Shown here: positions 35,778 through 36,704 of the stretch, piece by piece
How the letters are laid out: the number at the start of each line of letters is the position of its first letter
Numbering within the stretch: the first letter of the stretch is position 1
DNA from: Nitrospira sp.
GTDB lineage: Bacteria; Nitrospirota; Nitrospiria; Nitrospirales; Nitrospiraceae
DNA length: 36,704 nt
Assembly (NCBI GenBank): GCA_024331095.1
Contig: JANDJE010000023.1
Span: 1 to 36,704 of the forward strand
Direction: 5' to 3'
Program-made: the position numbers and the translations under genes
Notes under the pieces: model-generated
Databases searched by the model: none
What the model was told of the DNA's origin: nothing
The model's input: the letters and a program-made list of their open reading frames with translations, nothing else

Positions 35778-35912
35778 GTGAGCATTGACGTATCGGCTGA
35801 AAAGATGAGCCGCTTCTTAAACGACAGTCCATTGCTCGCTCCCATAAACCAACAATCACTGCTCATGGTCGAGATCAGGTTTGCAGGAGTGAAACTTATG
35901 CAATCAACATGA
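35778..35912 (+). CDS. Small ORF directly upstream of the subtilase
   Basis: A 44-residue ORF, MSIDVSAEKMSRFLNDSPLL at the start, continuing to EIRFAGVKLMQST. It looks like real coding sequence: polar helix, then a hydrophobic stretch, with no low complexity. GAAAGGAGGTGA (35755-35766) is fully complementary to the usual 16S rRNA 3' end, but its spacing to GTG 35778 is long (14 bases); GTG 35763 is too close. A second GGAGG lies two bases before GTG 35778. The stop lies 12 bases before the subtilase start and overlaps its ribosome site. It could be a small partner, inhibitor or substrate of the peptidase. I know no family. Confidence 0.4.
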   Translation: MSIDVSAEKMSRFLNDSPLLAPINQQSLLMVEIRFAGVKLMQST

Positions 35913-35924
35913 AGGAGGCCCACT

Positions 35925-36704
35925 GTGGCAAAACGACGAGTCATTGTAGAACTCAAGCATAATAAGGATTTGGCTCAAAGTGCCTTCTCTGCCGCTCCGG
36001 CTGTGGAAAAAGAACTGGACTTGGGCACTGTGCCCAAGATACCAGGCGTGAGTTTCGATAAGACTTTTTCACCTGCCCCATTGCCTGGGATCACTCCCCG
36101 GTCAGCATCGCAGGCTCCCTATGTCTCGGGAGAGAAATTCGATTTGGCACTTGACGAGAGCGGTTTCTTTGATCCCGAGCGATCAACCTATGTGGTGCGT
36201 GCGGAGGTGGACGAAGGAAAACTCGAAGACCTCGCGAGCCATCAGTCTGTTGCCGGAGTCTTTGCCGATGTGCAGATTCAGCCCTCTCTCATTTGTCCCG
36301 GTAGCCCCCCTATGGGCACAGACGCCGACGTGGAGCGACTCCTCTGCGTTCCGCAGATGCATCAGATCGGAATGGATGGCACCGGCATCCTCTTGGCCAT
36401 TGTTGACAGTGGGATCAACCTGGCACACCTGGCTGCCCGCGGCAAAACAATCACCCTTGATACTGCTCGTAGCTGGGTCCCCAGCGCAGGCATGGTCCCC
36501 GGCAATGCACCGGTCGGTCATGGCACGATGTGCGCATTCGATGCTGCAATTGCCGCACCCAGATCCACCTTTCTCGACATTCAGTTGTTGCGTTCTTCCG
36601 CTTCCGGACCGACGGCGATGGCCGGTTTTCTGTCTGACGCCGTGCGAGCGTACGTGCATCTCTGCAACATCATGAGTGCCCCAAGACGGCCGGGTGAGAA
36701 CCGA
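35925..36704 (+). CDS. S8 (subtilisin-like) serine peptidase, 3' truncated by window
   Basis: The frame runs from GTG 35925 to the window end (260 codons) without a stop. AAGGAGG at 35912-35918 is a strong ribosome site. Residues 1-125 form a pro-region-like part (STYVVRAEVDEGKLEDLAS, then VAGVFADVQIQP) resembling inhibitor-I9 propeptides. The catalytic domain begins near 150: D161 in LLAIVDSGINLAHL and H199 in VGHGTMCAFDAAIAAP are the Asp and His of the triad. The Ser lies outside the window. No signal peptide is seen, so a cytosolic role or unusual export is likely. The gene pairs with the small ORF upstream. Confidence 0.8.
   Translation, partial: MAKRRVIVELKHNKDLAQSAFSAAPAVEKELDLGTVPKIPGVSFDKTFSPAPLPGITPRSASQAPYVSGEKFDLALDESGFFDPERSTYVVRAEVDEGKLEDLASHQSVAGVFADVQIQPSLICPGSPPMGTDADVERLLCVPQMHQIGMDGTGILLAIVDSGINLAHLAARGKTITLDTARSWVPSAGMVPGNAPVGHGTMCAFDAAIAAPRSTFLDIQLLRSSASGPTAMAGFLSDAVRAYVHLCNIMSAPRRPGENR

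Noticed and set aside
35561..35956. A 131-codon minus-strand ORF across the region before the subtilase.
   Set aside because: It runs antisense through the small ORF and the subtilase ribosome site and has no ribosome site of its own.

Overview
The window looks like chromosomal DNA of a GC-rich, Gram-negative, chemolithotroph-type bacterium. I infer Nitrospira (Nitrospirota) from the combination of a full kdp potassium system, formate-tetrahydrofolate ligase, HflKC, a BBP2-type porin, paired M16 peptidases and an ArsM/ArsS pair. There is no rRNA gene or phylogenetic marker to prove it. I saw no tRNA, rRNA, CRISPR array or intact insertion sequence.

Layout. 1-1.5 kb: the 3' end of a patatin-like phospholipase, then an orphan HicB-like gene with an apparently leaderless promoter. 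1.5-4.3 kb: an AT-richer island carrying an intact AlbA_2/GHKL-ATPase gene flanked by what look like decayed coding fragments. 4.3-7.8 kb: arsM-arsS (arsenosugar-type arsenic methylation and radical SAM chemistry) followed by a PiT phosphate permease. 7.9-9.8 kb: hflK-hflC, convergent with fhs (9.8-11.5). 11.7-14.9 kb, minus strand: M23 peptidase, cutA, M20 dipeptidase. 15-16.9 kb: an exported OB-fold-like protein (plus) and an outer-membrane porin (minus). 17-25.3 kb: the complete minus-strand kdp locus in the order sORF-kdpF-kdpA-kdpB-kdpC, then kdpD-kdpE, with two small membrane proteins of 26 and 29 residues. 25.5-32.6 kb: a one-strand run of an exported NTF2-like protein, a HAD phosphatase, an active and an inactive M16 peptidase, an HTH-MBL fusion, a site-2 protease and a zinc-ribbon HEAGH membrane protein. 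32.7-36.7 kb: a small Cys/His protein behind a sigma-54-like site, hemL, a small RHH-like protein, an exported thermonuclease, then a small ORF directly upstream of a subtilase that runs off the window.

Functional reading. ArsM and ArsS should act in sequence on arsenite, and the PiT permease may link this to phosphate/arsenate entry. KdpFABC is the high-affinity K+ pump and KdpDE its sensor and regulator; the porin behind kdpE could supply outer-membrane permeability. In the M16 pair, one subunit keeps the zinc site and the other the substrate-binding Arg/Tyr motif, so they should work as a heterodimer in the envelope. Three well-spaced extended -10 elements of the form TGnTAGAAT suggest a common housekeeping promoter type.
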